NCBI GenBank assembly: GCA_002721815.1
Contig: PBLQ01000002.1
Location: 20,492-84,491, forward strand
DNA length: 64,000 nt
DNA from: Myxococcales bacterium
GTDB lineage: Bacteria > Myxococcota > UBA727 > GCA-2721815
Reading direction: 5' to 3'
Notes under the pieces: model-generated
Databases searched by the model: none
What the model was told of the DNA's origin: nothing
What the model saw: only the letters and a program-made list of their open reading frames with translations
Position numbers and translations under genes: made by a program
In this document: piece after piece, positions 29,071 through 37,548 of the stretch
How positions within the stretch are numbered: position 1 is the stretch's first letter
How the letters are laid out: every line of letters begins with the position of its first letter

Positions 29071-30311
29071 AGTAAGACCGACCGCAACAAGATGAACAGC
29101 AGGGCAGATACACCGGCTGCGGCGGGCAGCGTGATGATCCAGGAAGCTGCAATATTGCGAATGACCACCAGATTCAAACCGGAAATACCCCGGGCCATGC
29201 CCACGCCAATAACGGAACCCACCAACACATGGGTGGTGGAGAGCGGAAGGCCCAGCCGACTGCCTAATAGAATGGTGGCGGCCGCTCCGAATTCTGCGGC
29301 GAAACCCCGAGTGGGGGTAACTTCGGTGATATTTTTGCCCACGGTTTCAATGACCCTTTTACCGAAGGTGGCGAGGCCTACAACAATACCGACGCCGCCC
29401 AACCCCAGCAGCCAAAGGGGCACGGTACTTTTGGTGGCCACCACCCCTTCGGTGAGTGCCGCGTAGACGGCGGCTGCGGGGCCAATGGCATTTGCCACGT
29501 CATTGCTGCCATGTGCGAAGGCCATAAAACAGGCGGTAATAATTTGAAGCCAGGCAAAAACCCGTTCCACGTATTTAATTTGGCTGTCTCGGTCAGGCCC
29601 GGGTGACTGGGTCCGCTTGATCCAGAACCGAGCCAAAATGGCCAAGATGAGCCCAACACCCGCCGCCAAAAGAGTGGTGGCACCATAACTCAAATCCAGT
29701 TTGAGGTTTTTGAGGCCTTTGTAGATAAAGGTCATCATCAAAATGGTGCCGGCAAACAAAACCAAGGGGGGGGCCAGTCGATGGGTATTTTTTTCGGGGT
29801 TATTGCTGTCTAAGATTTTTTTACGAATCCAGGTAAAGACCAGAAATGCCAGGATACCGCCACAAACGGGAGAGATAAACCAGCTGGCAATGATCGTTCC
29901 GATCTTCATCCATTGAACGGCGCCCAAACCGGCATGGACAATTCCGGCCCCAATTACGGCACCCACAATGGAGTGGGTGGTTGAGACGGGGAGGCCTTTG
30001 AGGCTCGCCAACTGAAGCCAAAGCGCGGCGGCCAAAAGGGCAGCGGTCATGGCCAACGCTAATTGGTTAGGACTTTGAAAAATTTCGACACTAATGATGC
30101 CTTTTCGAATGGTGCTCGTGACATTGCCACCCACCAAAAAAGCACCAGAAAACTCGAAAATGGCCGCGACGATCACGGCTTGCTTGATGGTCAGCGCATG
30201 ACTGCCCACCGATGTACCCATGGCATTGGCGACATCATTGGCCCCAATATTCCAGGCCATGTACAACCCACCGACCAGGGCAATAATCAATAGGACGGTT
30301 GTCATGTCCAT
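29067..30311 (-). CDS. pit: Inorganic phosphate transporter, PiT family
   Basis: 414 residues, about ten hydrophobic helices. The two PiT signature repeats are clear: GANDVANAMGTSVGS near the N-terminus and GSNDVANAIGPAAAV in the second half. Each has a matching VSTTHSIVGAVIGAG or LSTTHVLVGSVIGVG partner. PiT proteins move metal-phosphate with H+ or Na+. It lies 19 bases after the DUF47 gene in the same direction, the usual pairing of PiT with a PhoU-like DUF47 protein. Confidence 0.96.
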   Translation of the reverse strand: MDMTTVLLIIALVGGLYMAWNIGANDVANAMGTSVGSHALTIKQAVIVAAIFEFSGAFLVGGNVTSTIRKGIISVEIFQSPNQLALAMTAALLAAALWLQLASLKGLPVSTTHSIVGAVIGAGIVHAGLGAVQWMKIGTIIASWFISPVCGGILAFLVFTWIRKKILDSNNPEKNTHRLAPPLVLFAGTILMMTFIYKGLKNLKLDLSYGATTLLAAGVGLILAILARFWIKRTQSPGPDRDSQIKYVERVFAWLQIITACFMAFAHGSNDVANAIGPAAAVYAALTEGVVATKSTVPLWLLGLGGVGIVVGLATFGKRVIETVGKNITEVTPTRGFAAEFGAAATILLGSRLGLPLSTTHVLVGSVIGVGMARGISGLNLVVIRNIAASWIITLPAAAGVSALLFILLRSVLL

Positions 30312-30330
30312 TTACGTTGCTCTCGATTCA

Positions 30331-31002
30331 TTAGTTGGCAGTGAGAAGTAGGCGCATTTGGTTGCAAACGCGTTCAGCTGCGTTGGCCACATCGCCAATC
30401 TTGTTACCGATTTTGAGCCACATGATCAGGCTCGCGGGTTTCATATCATCTTCATGCTCAAAAATGGTCTTACCGAATATATCTTGGGCTTTGTCGGCTT
30501 CGTGCTCTAGACGACACACGGCATCGATCTTAGTAACCACCTCTTTGGCATCGGTTCCCGTAAAGCCCGTACTGGCCAAACGATCCAAATCGTTGATCAC
30601 TTCTAAGGTACCATCCACCACGGCACGCACCCGTTCGTTTAAGGTTTGGAGCGGTTCTCGAAGAAAATCGTGCATCTCCATATTGCGTAACGTAAAAAGT
30701 ACACCAAGATCTTCAGCTTGGTCGGCGATGCTGTCCATGGAATGCACGATGGCAATCAAGTCACGGCGATCCAAAATGATGAACACGCTGGAGGCAAGTT
30801 CTTCACGAAACTCGTGTTTGATCTTGTCGCATTCGCCTTCTGCAATGCTTAAAGCCTTAGCGGCGTCTTTAATCTTTTCATGATCATCGGCCAAAACGGC
30901 ATCAAAAAGTGGCTCGGTCAAACTGACGCACGCATGGGCTTGGGCCATGATTTCCTTTAAGGGGCCAAATGGGTTTTTGGCAAATAGATTCTTCAAGAAC
31001 AT
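30331..31002 (-). CDS. DUF47 (PhoU-like) protein, partner of the phosphate transporter
   Basis: 223 residues, all-helical, cytoplasmic. It carries the DUF47 pattern with acidic helices: AEGECDKIKHEFREELASSVFIILDRRDLIAIVHSMDSIADQAEDLGVL. LEHEADKAQDIFGKTIFE follows. These resemble the metal-binding helices of PhoU. DUF47 proteins usually sit next to pit and are thought to modulate uptake. AGAGG precedes the ATG. A Pho-box-like element lies about 55 bases upstream. Confidence 0.94.
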   Translation of the reverse strand: MFLKNLFAKNPFGPLKEIMAQAHACVSLTEPLFDAVLADDHEKIKDAAKALSIAEGECDKIKHEFREELASSVFIILDRRDLIAIVHSMDSIADQAEDLGVLFTLRNMEMHDFLREPLQTLNERVRAVVDGTLEVINDLDRLASTGFTGTDAKEVVTKIDAVCRLEHEADKAQDIFGKTIFEHEDDMKPASLIMWLKIGNKIGDVANAAERVCNQMRLLLTAN

Positions 31003-31037
31003 TGGGGTACCTCTTTGTCGGAGCTTACAAATTTTTC

Positions 31038-31075
31038 ATGATAGGAAAAGCGCATAATGTGACGCCTTTGTGACG
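31038..31075 (-). promoter_or_regulatory. Pho-box-like direct repeat with a -10 for the DUF47-pit unit
   Basis: On the minus strand CGTCACA-AAGG-CGTCACA (31075-31058) is a 7-base direct repeat with an 11-base period. This is the architecture of PhoB sites, with GTCA in each half and 12 of 18 positions matching the remembered consensus. TATCAT at 31043-31038, 14 bases further on, is a good -10 and no -35 is evident, as expected for a PhoB-activated promoter. Confidence 0.5.
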
Positions 31076-31145
31076 AAAAAATACATGCCCAGTTGTGATT
31101 TGGGACTGTGAAGGTTACAGATTGGGGCACGAGGTTAAAGAGGAA

Positions 31146-32684
31146 ATGACGGTCAAACGAACAATTCGCATTGCATTTGCACGCATTCAGCAAGAATCAA
31201 ACGAATTTTCTACGGTAGAGAGCACCATCGAAGATTTCGAGCGCACCCATTACATGGAGGGCAATGTTCTTTTGGAGGCCATCAAGCCCACAGGGAAAGA
31301 AGCCGAAGGGTTCATGAAAAACGCTGAGTTGTCAGGTTTTTATAAAGGTATCCAAGAAAAAAATTCTGAGGCGCAAATCGAAATAGTACCCCTTTTCTCT
31401 GCTTGGGCTGTGTCTGGTGGGCCTCTGAGCGCTGAAACCCAGTCTCTGTTTGAAAACCGGCTCATGAGCAAGCTCAAAGATGCAGGGCCCATCGATGGTG
31501 TGTTTTTTACCATGCATGGGGCTTTAAGGGCCACGGGCATCCCGAATCCCGAAGAAAGATATCTCCAAAAGATAAAGGAGGTGGTAGGCGCAAACACGCC
31601 CATTGCAGTGACATTAGATCTTCACGCTCATTTGCGTGGAGATTTGGTGGAACTCACGGATGTATTGTGCGCCTATCGAACCAATCCGCATCGCGATCAC
31701 GCCAAGGTGGGGGCCCGCGCGGCGAAAATATTGGTGGATGTGATTCTAGGGAAAACAAAAGTGGCGAAAACCTGGCGTTACTTGCCCATGATTTTGGGTG
31801 GCGGGAGCACCATCGATTTTCTTCCCACCATGCTGCCGGTTTTTCGCAAGCTCAAGAAGATAGAGGAAGATCCACGGGTACTTTACGTGAGTCTTTTCAT
31901 GGTGCACCCGTTTTTGAATTCCCCCGACTTGGGCTGGGCCGTTCATGTGATGACCCAGAACGACGTTCAATTGGCTGACCAATTGGCCGATGATATCGCA
32001 AACCTTGCTTGGGATGTGCGGCATAAAATGCCCCCAGAATTTGATCCACCTGACCGGGCCTTGGCAAAAGTCCGAAAAAACAAAATGGCGCGCAAGCTGG
32101 GAACCATCTGTCTGTGCGATACCTCAGATGCGGTGGGTGCTGGGGGCACAGGTGAAAACACCCATTTGTTGGCTTATTTGCTGACCCATGCGAAAGATTT
32201 GTTGAGTTATGTGCCAGTCAGGGGACCTCAGGTTTTTGAACAGCTCGTGAACACAAAAGTGGGCGCTCAAGTGAGTGTGACCGTGGGCGGTTATCTACAG
32301 CCAGACATCAATCCCGAGGTGGCGGTGGCCGGACGATTAACGTACAACCAAGCCACCAAAGCATTTGGGCAGGTGGCCGTGGTGGATGCAGGTCATGTCC
32401 AATTGGTGATCACCGAAGGGGCGCCTTTGGCATTTAAACCCGAATTTTATGAGAATGTGGGACTGTCCGTGTGGAAAGCCGATATGGTGGTGACCAAAGG
32501 CTTTTTTCCTCCTCGAATCTTCTTTGCGCTGCACTCTCGAAAGACCCTTAACGTGGCCACCAAAGGCATCACCGATTTGGACCTCTACAAGACCTTAGAT
32601 TTCGATGGCCCTGTCCATCCCATCAAAGCACTGCCGGGTTGGCGAAAAGCGGATGCCGAACGGCGCCAAGCGAATCCCAAATAG
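31146..32684 (+). CDS. M81-family metallopeptidase (MlrC-like)
   Basis: 512 residues from the ATG at 31146, with GAGG and AGAGGA just upstream. A GTG at 31095 would add a poor N-terminus. The opening RIAFARIQQESNEFS matches the MlrC start (xGxxxQEtNtFs). FTMHGALRATG, VTLDLHAHLRGDLVELTD and YRTNPHRDH supply the conserved Asp and His residues of the zinc site. LCDTSDAVGAGGTGENTHLL marks the C-terminal half. MlrC hydrolyses linearised microcystin, but most relatives act on unknown, probably peptide or amide, substrates. The next gene begins 2 bases after the stop. Confidence 0.87.
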   Translation: MTVKRTIRIAFARIQQESNEFSTVESTIEDFERTHYMEGNVLLEAIKPTGKEAEGFMKNAELSGFYKGIQEKNSEAQIEIVPLFSAWAVSGGPLSAETQSLFENRLMSKLKDAGPIDGVFFTMHGALRATGIPNPEERYLQKIKEVVGANTPIAVTLDLHAHLRGDLVELTDVLCAYRTNPHRDHAKVGARAAKILVDVILGKTKVAKTWRYLPMILGGGSTIDFLPTMLPVFRKLKKIEEDPRVLYVSLFMVHPFLNSPDLGWAVHVMTQNDVQLADQLADDIANLAWDVRHKMPPEFDPPDRALAKVRKNKMARKLGTICLCDTSDAVGAGGTGENTHLLAYLLTHAKDLLSYVPVRGPQVFEQLVNTKVGAQVSVTVGGYLQPDINPEVAVAGRLTYNQATKAFGQVAVVDAGHVQLVITEGAPLAFKPEFYENVGLSVWKADMVVTKGFFPPRIFFALHSRKTLNVATKGITDLDLYKTLDFDGPVHPIKALPGWRKADAERRQANPK

Positions 32685-32686
32685 AA

Positions 32687-33583
32687 ATGATGCCCGTTTT
32701 GAAAAAGCTCTTTCTGTTGTTTTGTGTGCTTCTCCCGTTTCAGGCGTCAGCCAATGAAAAGGATGACCAAGAAAAACCCCACTGGAGGCGAGAGACTTTG
32801 GGCGGCATTCAAATCAACCACGTATTGGCGGGGAACAAGACCAACTTCGGCTATGTCTGGCCCTTATTCCCTGACAGTGATTCACCACTGTTTCAAAAGA
32901 CCCACTTAAAAGCGGGCTTCATGAACACCTTGTCCCCTGTAGTGAACAGTTTGGGGGCTTATATTGAGGCCCATCCCATTCGATTGTTGGTGTGGCGGTT
33001 GAGTTTGGAAGGGGTGGGCATTATTCCCCTAACTGGCTCCATGGACAGCACCAACGATCCCAATATTGATTTTCACATGGCAGCTCGAACGGAACCCACT
33101 CGAGATCAGGCACGGTACGGGACTTACGGGATGGAAGCAGCCAGTGATTTAACCCTGCAAATGGCCTTGGGTGGCGTGGCGCTGCGCAATACCACCTCTG
33201 TGCGTTACCACTTGATGAAGTTGCGTGGGAATGAGCAGTTTTTCTATTACCCCATGGTGGACTTAATGGCTGAGAATAATGGCTTTTCTTTGCAGAACCA
33301 CATGGAACTCATCTGGGTTGGATTTGAAAAGTGGTTCGTGGGTGTGCGTTGGTCACGGGTCAATATGGTCTATTCGGCCGATGAAGGCCGGGCCGATGGC
33401 TACGGGCAAAGTGAGCAATTGGGGCCCTTCGTAGCCTTCGAGTTGCCCAAATCCTGGTCGGGCAAATCCCAGTGGTTGATGCTGATCCAAACCCAGTGGT
33501 GGCTTCACCACCCCAATAAGATGGGTTTGGACGCGCCACAGTGGTTTCCTGCCATGGCCGTGGGCTTTGCCACATTGCGGTAA
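32687..33583 (+). CDS. Exported protein of unknown function
   Basis: About 298 residues, from ATG ATG at 32687/32690, two bases after the upstream stop; this suggests translational coupling. A signal peptide is visible (LKKLFLLFCVLLPFQASA). The mature part has alternating hydrophobic and aromatic stretches such as WRLSLEGVGIIPLTGS, FSLQNHMELIWVGFEKWFVGVRWSRVNMV and PQWFPAMAVGFATLR. These would fit an outer-membrane or periplasmic beta-rich protein. Family not recognised. Confidence 0.75.
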   Translation: MMPVLKKLFLLFCVLLPFQASANEKDDQEKPHWRRETLGGIQINHVLAGNKTNFGYVWPLFPDSDSPLFQKTHLKAGFMNTLSPVVNSLGAYIEAHPIRLLVWRLSLEGVGIIPLTGSMDSTNDPNIDFHMAARTEPTRDQARYGTYGMEAASDLTLQMALGGVALRNTTSVRYHLMKLRGNEQFFYYPMVDLMAENNGFSLQNHMELIWVGFEKWFVGVRWSRVNMVYSADEGRADGYGQSEQLGPFVAFELPKSWSGKSQWLMLIQTQWWLHHPNKMGLDAPQWFPAMAVGFATLR

Positions 33584-33730
33584 ATACTTAAAATAAATCC
33601 CAAAGCGCCAAAATGATGGGGTTTCTTGTGCCCGAAATCGGTTCTTGGCGGTCAAAAAATGGTTTTTTGCAGACAAAAGCGCCTTTTTTACGATAAAACA
33701 GCCATTGTGAACGCCAAAAATGAGACTTCG

Positions 33731-33744
33731 CCCGTATATACGGG
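33731..33744. promoter_or_regulatory. 14-base perfect palindrome CCCGTATATACGGG
   Basis: Lies 16 bases before the start of the SCP2-domain gene, where a regulator would overlap the promoter or leader. The central TATATA could double as a -10. No regulator is assigned. Confidence 0.45.
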
Positions 33745-33760
33745 TGCAAAGGAATAACAC

Positions 33761-34123
33761 ATGGAACCGAAACGCTTTTTTATGACGGCGCTGCCGCAGC
33801 TATTTTCCAAACGGACCGAGGCCTTTTTGACCGCGGCGGGCACCATTGTGTTTCATATTGGCGACAGCGATTCCTACACGGTTCGAATGGGGGATACCTC
33901 AGAGCCAGTGAGTGAAGGGGCAGACGAGGCATCTGATTTGCAGGTGTTTTTTACTTCCGACGCTTTTCAAGGGCTCATGAACGGAACGCTTAACGTTAAA
34001 GAGGCCGTGCAATCAGAGCAAATCCGCTCTGAAGGTGATGGCGATTTATTTTCAGCGCTCGGCCACTTGTTGCAGGCACCTACGTCTGGGCTGAACGCGC
34101 GCATCGGTCAAATGATGGGCTAA
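33761..34123 (+). CDS. SCP2 sterol/lipid-binding domain protein
   Basis: 120 residues, a single domain. The pattern follows SCP2: a hydrophobic first helix (MTALPQLFSKRTEAF), strand TIVFHIGDSDSYTVRMGD, DLQVFFTSDAFQGLMNGTLNVKEAVQSEQIRSEGDGDLFSALGHLL. SCP2 domains bind lipids or fatty acyl groups in a hydrophobic tunnel. AAAGGAATAAC precedes the ATG. The EF-hand-like gene follows after 30 bases, and an alkylsulfatase, a family that itself ends in an SCP2-like domain, lies next. Confidence 0.8.
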   Translation: MEPKRFFMTALPQLFSKRTEAFLTAAGTIVFHIGDSDSYTVRMGDTSEPVSEGADEASDLQVFFTSDAFQGLMNGTLNVKEAVQSEQIRSEGDGDLFSALGHLLQAPTSGLNARIGQMMG

Positions 34124-34153
34124 ACCAAACACAGTTTTTTTCAGGAGGAACAA

Positions 34154-34573
34154 ATGGCAAGAATTGCAAAAGCAGATGTGAACGCCGCACTGGCGAGAGT
34201 CGCACAACACATTAACGACGCTGCGGGTGGCGACAAAATCACTTCCCGTGCAGACATGAAAGCAAAGTTGGAGACCTTAGAAGGTACCGAAAAGCAATTG
34301 GCTGATATCTTCTTCCGTTTCATCGATCACCGTGACCATAAGTTCGGCGCTCGCGTGACTTCCAAGGATGTAGAAAAAGCCTTGACCTATGCACAAGACC
34401 GCATGATCGAAAAATACGACATCAACACGAACGGTTTGTCAAAATCGGAAATTGACCAAATGTCTCGTACTGGTCAATTGGCGGTTCAGCTTTCCCAAGA
34501 ACTGAAGCTGGCTGACAACAACAAAGTGGTGGCCCAAGGCGACAGCGTGTCCCAAAAGGCCATGACTGAATAA
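34154..34573 (+). CDS. Small EF-hand-like protein
   Basis: 139 residues, helical, no signal peptide. A strong AGGAGG sits before the ATG, suggesting high expression. IIEKYDINTNGLSKSEIDQM-like sequence (YDINTNGLSKSEI) resembles an EF-hand loop (D-x-N-x-N-G). The glutamate falls one place earlier than in the canonical 12-residue loop, so calcium binding is uncertain. An earlier FIDHRDHKFGARVTSKDVEKAL has the same spacing in weaker form. Family not recognised. It ends at a strong terminator and probably forms an operon with the SCP2 gene. Confidence 0.72.
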   Translation: MARIAKADVNAALARVAQHINDAAGGDKITSRADMKAKLETLEGTEKQLADIFFRFIDHRDHKFGARVTSKDVEKALTYAQDRMIEKYDINTNGLSKSEIDQMSRTGQLAVQLSQELKLADNNKVVAQGDSVSQKAMTE

Positions 34574-34601
34574 GCTCAGTGACACAAAACACTGTTCAAC
34601 A

Positions 34602-34632
34602 AAAACCCGTGGTCTGCCGCGGGTTTTTTTTT
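34602..34632 (+). terminator. Intrinsic terminator after the EF-hand-like gene
   Basis: AACCCGTGG / CCGCGGGTT stem (one G-T pair), loop of about four bases, then nine T. Confidence 0.88.
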
Positions 34633-34775
34633 GCATCATTATGTGAGGTTAACTTGTTTAAAAACAGGCCTCTGGATTGATTTACGAAACCGAACCCTGT
34701 TCGGGTATTTGACCGATGCGGGTAAATAATTAATGGAATAGGGTCATTCTACGATTTGGAATGACGGGGGTCTGA

Positions 34776-36518
34776 ATGAATTTAAAACCATGGATTTATC
34801 TCGCGGGTGTTTGCTCGATCGCGTTGGCGTGTGCGCAACAAAAGCCCAATACCACACCGGCCAACCAAGAAGTGGTGGCGCTGGCCAAAAAGAGCAGTGC
34901 TTGTGAGGGGGTCCCGGTTCAAGAAGAGGTGCGCGAAGTGGCCGATGGCGTTTGGGTGGCTTATGGTTACGACTTGGCCAACACTATTTTAATCCAAACG
35001 TCTGAGGGCAATGTCATCATCGATGCCATGTCGGGACCGAAGCGGGCCGCTAAAGCCAAAGAGGCATTACTCGAAAAGGCGCCCGGTAAAACCTTGGCTT
35101 TGATCATGACCCACACCCACATGGATCACGTGGGCGGCGCATCGGTGTGGGCCGATGCCGAAACACCGATTTGGGCAACACATAATTTTGTCGAACGCTT
35201 TACAGCGCAATATGTGGACTTTCCAAAGGCAGAACGTCATCGTGGGGCCAAACAGCATGCCCACGATGTGCCTTATGATGCCGTCCCGTGCTCTTCCATT
35301 GGCGCGCGCATGGCCTTCGACGAGGACATCAGCGCGGGGGCCATGATGCCCACCAAAACCTTTCGTGGGTCACAAACACTGACTTTTGGTGATACGGTTC
35401 TCGAACTTCACGAAGCCCCCGGCGAAACCGACGACCAGCTTCTTGTTTGGATGCCAAAACGAAAAATACTCTTTCCGGGTGACAACTATTATGCGGCGTT
35501 CCCAAACCTTTATACGATTCGAGGCACCAAGGCACGCTCCGCAAAAAAATGGGCAAACAGTCTCGATAAAATGAGAATGTTAGCGCCTCAATTGCTGGTG
35601 CCATCGCACTCTTTCGCCGTGGAAGGCACCGAAAAAATCTATGAGATTCTGACCGATTATCGAGATGCCATTATGTGGGTGTTCCAACGCGTGGTGCAGG
35701 GCGCGAACAACCGTTTACCGCTGGATACAATCCTAAAATCAGCCAAGTTGCCTCGACACCTCGCTGAAAAGCCTTATCTGAAAGAAAATTACGGACAGGT
35801 GGATTGGTCGGTGAAGGCGTTGTACCAACAAAACCTGGGGTGGTTCGATGCAGATGCGCGAAACTTATACCCCATTTCTTCAGAGCAGGCCGCTGAACGC
35901 ATGGTGCGGTTGGCCGGAGGGGCACAGAAAGTTCGTGCTGAAATAGACACTGCACTGAAAAATAATGAGCCTCGTTGGGCCGTGCATTTGATCACCATGT
36001 TGCAGAAGTCTAATGCCATTGACGTCAAAGAAGGAAACCTTTTGTTAGCTCAGGGTTTGACGGCCATCGCCAATACCGTTGATAACACCAATGGCAAAGC
36101 TTATCTGTTGGCATCATCTCGACAGCTGGACGAATCTTATGTCCCACCGGCGATTCCCGATATATCCCGTGAATTCATGGACGCCATCCCCGTAGAAACG
36201 TTCGTTTATGGCCTCACCAGCCGACTCAACGCGCCCGAGGCCTTAGATGTACACCAAACCATCGCCATTCGCATGGACGACGTGAAGGAGACTTTTTACC
36301 TCACCATACGTCGTGGTGTGGTTGAGATTTCAAAAAATACAAAGGTTCCCGGCGCCCCTGAGCCAATGGCCACGTTGGTGGTGGATTCTACCATTTGGAA
36401 AATGATGGCTTTGCAAAAAGTGGATCGCACAGCGATGCTTCTAAAGGGCGAGCTGTCTGTGGAAGGCGATGTGCTGGACCTGCAAAGGTTTATGGGGCGG
36501 TTCGATAAAGGGATGTAA
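34776..36518 (+). CDS. Alkylsulfatase-type metallo-beta-lactamase-fold lipoprotein
   Basis: 580 residues. The N-terminus is a lipoprotein signal (WIYLAGVCSIALAC). The metallo-hydrolase core has HTHMDH at residues 113-118. APGETDDQLLVW and FPGDNYYAAFPNLYTIRG carry further metal ligands, and VPSHS supplies another. An alpha-helical dimerisation domain (YLKENYGQVDWSVKALYQQNLGWFD) and a C-terminal SCP2-like domain (ALDVHQTIAIRMDDVKETFYLTIRRGVVEI) follow. This is the order of SdsA1-like enzymes, which release sulfate from alkyl sulfates such as surfactants. The lipobox is a variation, since relatives are usually periplasmic. Confidence 0.92.
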   Translation: MNLKPWIYLAGVCSIALACAQQKPNTTPANQEVVALAKKSSACEGVPVQEEVREVADGVWVAYGYDLANTILIQTSEGNVIIDAMSGPKRAAKAKEALLEKAPGKTLALIMTHTHMDHVGGASVWADAETPIWATHNFVERFTAQYVDFPKAERHRGAKQHAHDVPYDAVPCSSIGARMAFDEDISAGAMMPTKTFRGSQTLTFGDTVLELHEAPGETDDQLLVWMPKRKILFPGDNYYAAFPNLYTIRGTKARSAKKWANSLDKMRMLAPQLLVPSHSFAVEGTEKIYEILTDYRDAIMWVFQRVVQGANNRLPLDTILKSAKLPRHLAEKPYLKENYGQVDWSVKALYQQNLGWFDADARNLYPISSEQAAERMVRLAGGAQKVRAEIDTALKNNEPRWAVHLITMLQKSNAIDVKEGNLLLAQGLTAIANTVDNTNGKAYLLASSRQLDESYVPPAIPDISREFMDAIPVETFVYGLTSRLNAPEALDVHQTIAIRMDDVKETFYLTIRRGVVEISKNTKVPGAPEPMATLVVDSTIWKMMALQKVDRTAMLLKGELSVEGDVLDLQRFMGRFDKGM

Positions 36519-36520
36519 TT

Positions 36521-37429
36521 TTAGGCGTAGGTGCTGCATTGGGTGAACAGGTTGATGAATGCCTCAACGGTGTGCTCAATGGGCCTGGCGTAGCCACCTC
36601 CCATAAATACCAAACATGGGATGTCGAGGTCCCGAGCGAAGTCCAAAACGGCTTTGTTTCTCTCCATCAACCCTTCCTGCGATAAATTAAAACGTCCCAA
36701 ATGGTCCTCCTGGAGTGGATCCACGCCCGCCTGAAAGAAAACAAGATCCGGCTGCACATGGACCAAGGACCCAAGGTGGGTGTGTAGGGTCTCTAAATAC
36801 AATCCATCGGTGGTGCCTTTGGGCAGCCCCACGTCAAGATCACTGGTTGTTTTGCGAAAAGGAAAGTTGGCATCGCAATGCATGGAGAAGGTGAAAACCG
36901 TGTTGTCATTGGCAAAAATACTGGCGGTCCCATCTCCTTGGTGAACATCTAAGTCCACCACCAATACTTGACGAATATTGAAATGGCTTTGGGCCCGTTT
37001 GGCGCAAATGGCGATATCATTGAAAATACAATAACCGGCACCAAAATCGCGATGGGCGTGATGGGTGCCACCGGCCATATTGGCGGCAACGCGATGCCCC
37101 TCTTGGAGCAAAGCTTCCAGCGCGTTGAGTGCACCTCCAGTAAGCATGAGCGTTCTCTCGACCAGGGCGGGGGTCCAGGGTCTGAGGCCAATTCGTCGAA
37201 CCTCTTTCTCTGTGAGCGATAAATTCATGAAACGATGGATGTATTCGGGACAATGAACTGCAGCAATGGCTTCAAGGGGGGCGGGCAGGGGCGTGCGAAT
37301 CTCTACGGGTGCATGACGCTGAATCAAGCCTGAATGGACTTTTTGGTAGCGCTCCTTGGGGAAGGGGGCGGCGGGATGGATGCCATCGGTATAGATGGGG
37401 TGATAGTAAAGGGGCAGACGCTGTTGCAT
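36521..37429 (-). CDS. Histone-deacetylase-superfamily hydrolase
   Basis: 302 residues. It has the arginase/deacetylase fold with GGTHHAHRDFGAGYCIFNDIAI (paired catalytic histidines), VDLDVHQGDGTASIF (metal-binding Asp and His), MHCDANFPF and FFQAGVDPLQEDHLGRF. Prokaryotic members deacetylate acetylpolyamines or other small amides; the substrate is unknown. It converges with the alkylsulfatase gene two bases from its stop. Confidence 0.92.
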   Translation of the reverse strand: MQQRLPLYYHPIYTDGIHPAAPFPKERYQKVHSGLIQRHAPVEIRTPLPAPLEAIAAVHCPEYIHRFMNLSLTEKEVRRIGLRPWTPALVERTLMLTGGALNALEALLQEGHRVAANMAGGTHHAHRDFGAGYCIFNDIAICAKRAQSHFNIRQVLVVDLDVHQGDGTASIFANDNTVFTFSMHCDANFPFRKTTSDLDVGLPKGTTDGLYLETLHTHLGSLVHVQPDLVFFQAGVDPLQEDHLGRFNLSQEGLMERNKAVLDFARDLDIPCLVFMGGGYARPIEHTVEAFINLFTQCSTYA

Positions 37430-37548
37430 AGATAGGATGCCTCACGGCGGGCATTTGGATGATTTTATAGGTCTTAACCTTAAGTTATTTGTTCTTCAGC
37501 ACAAACTGTTTTAATTTTACTCAAAAATGAAAGCAAGGTGTGAAATCA

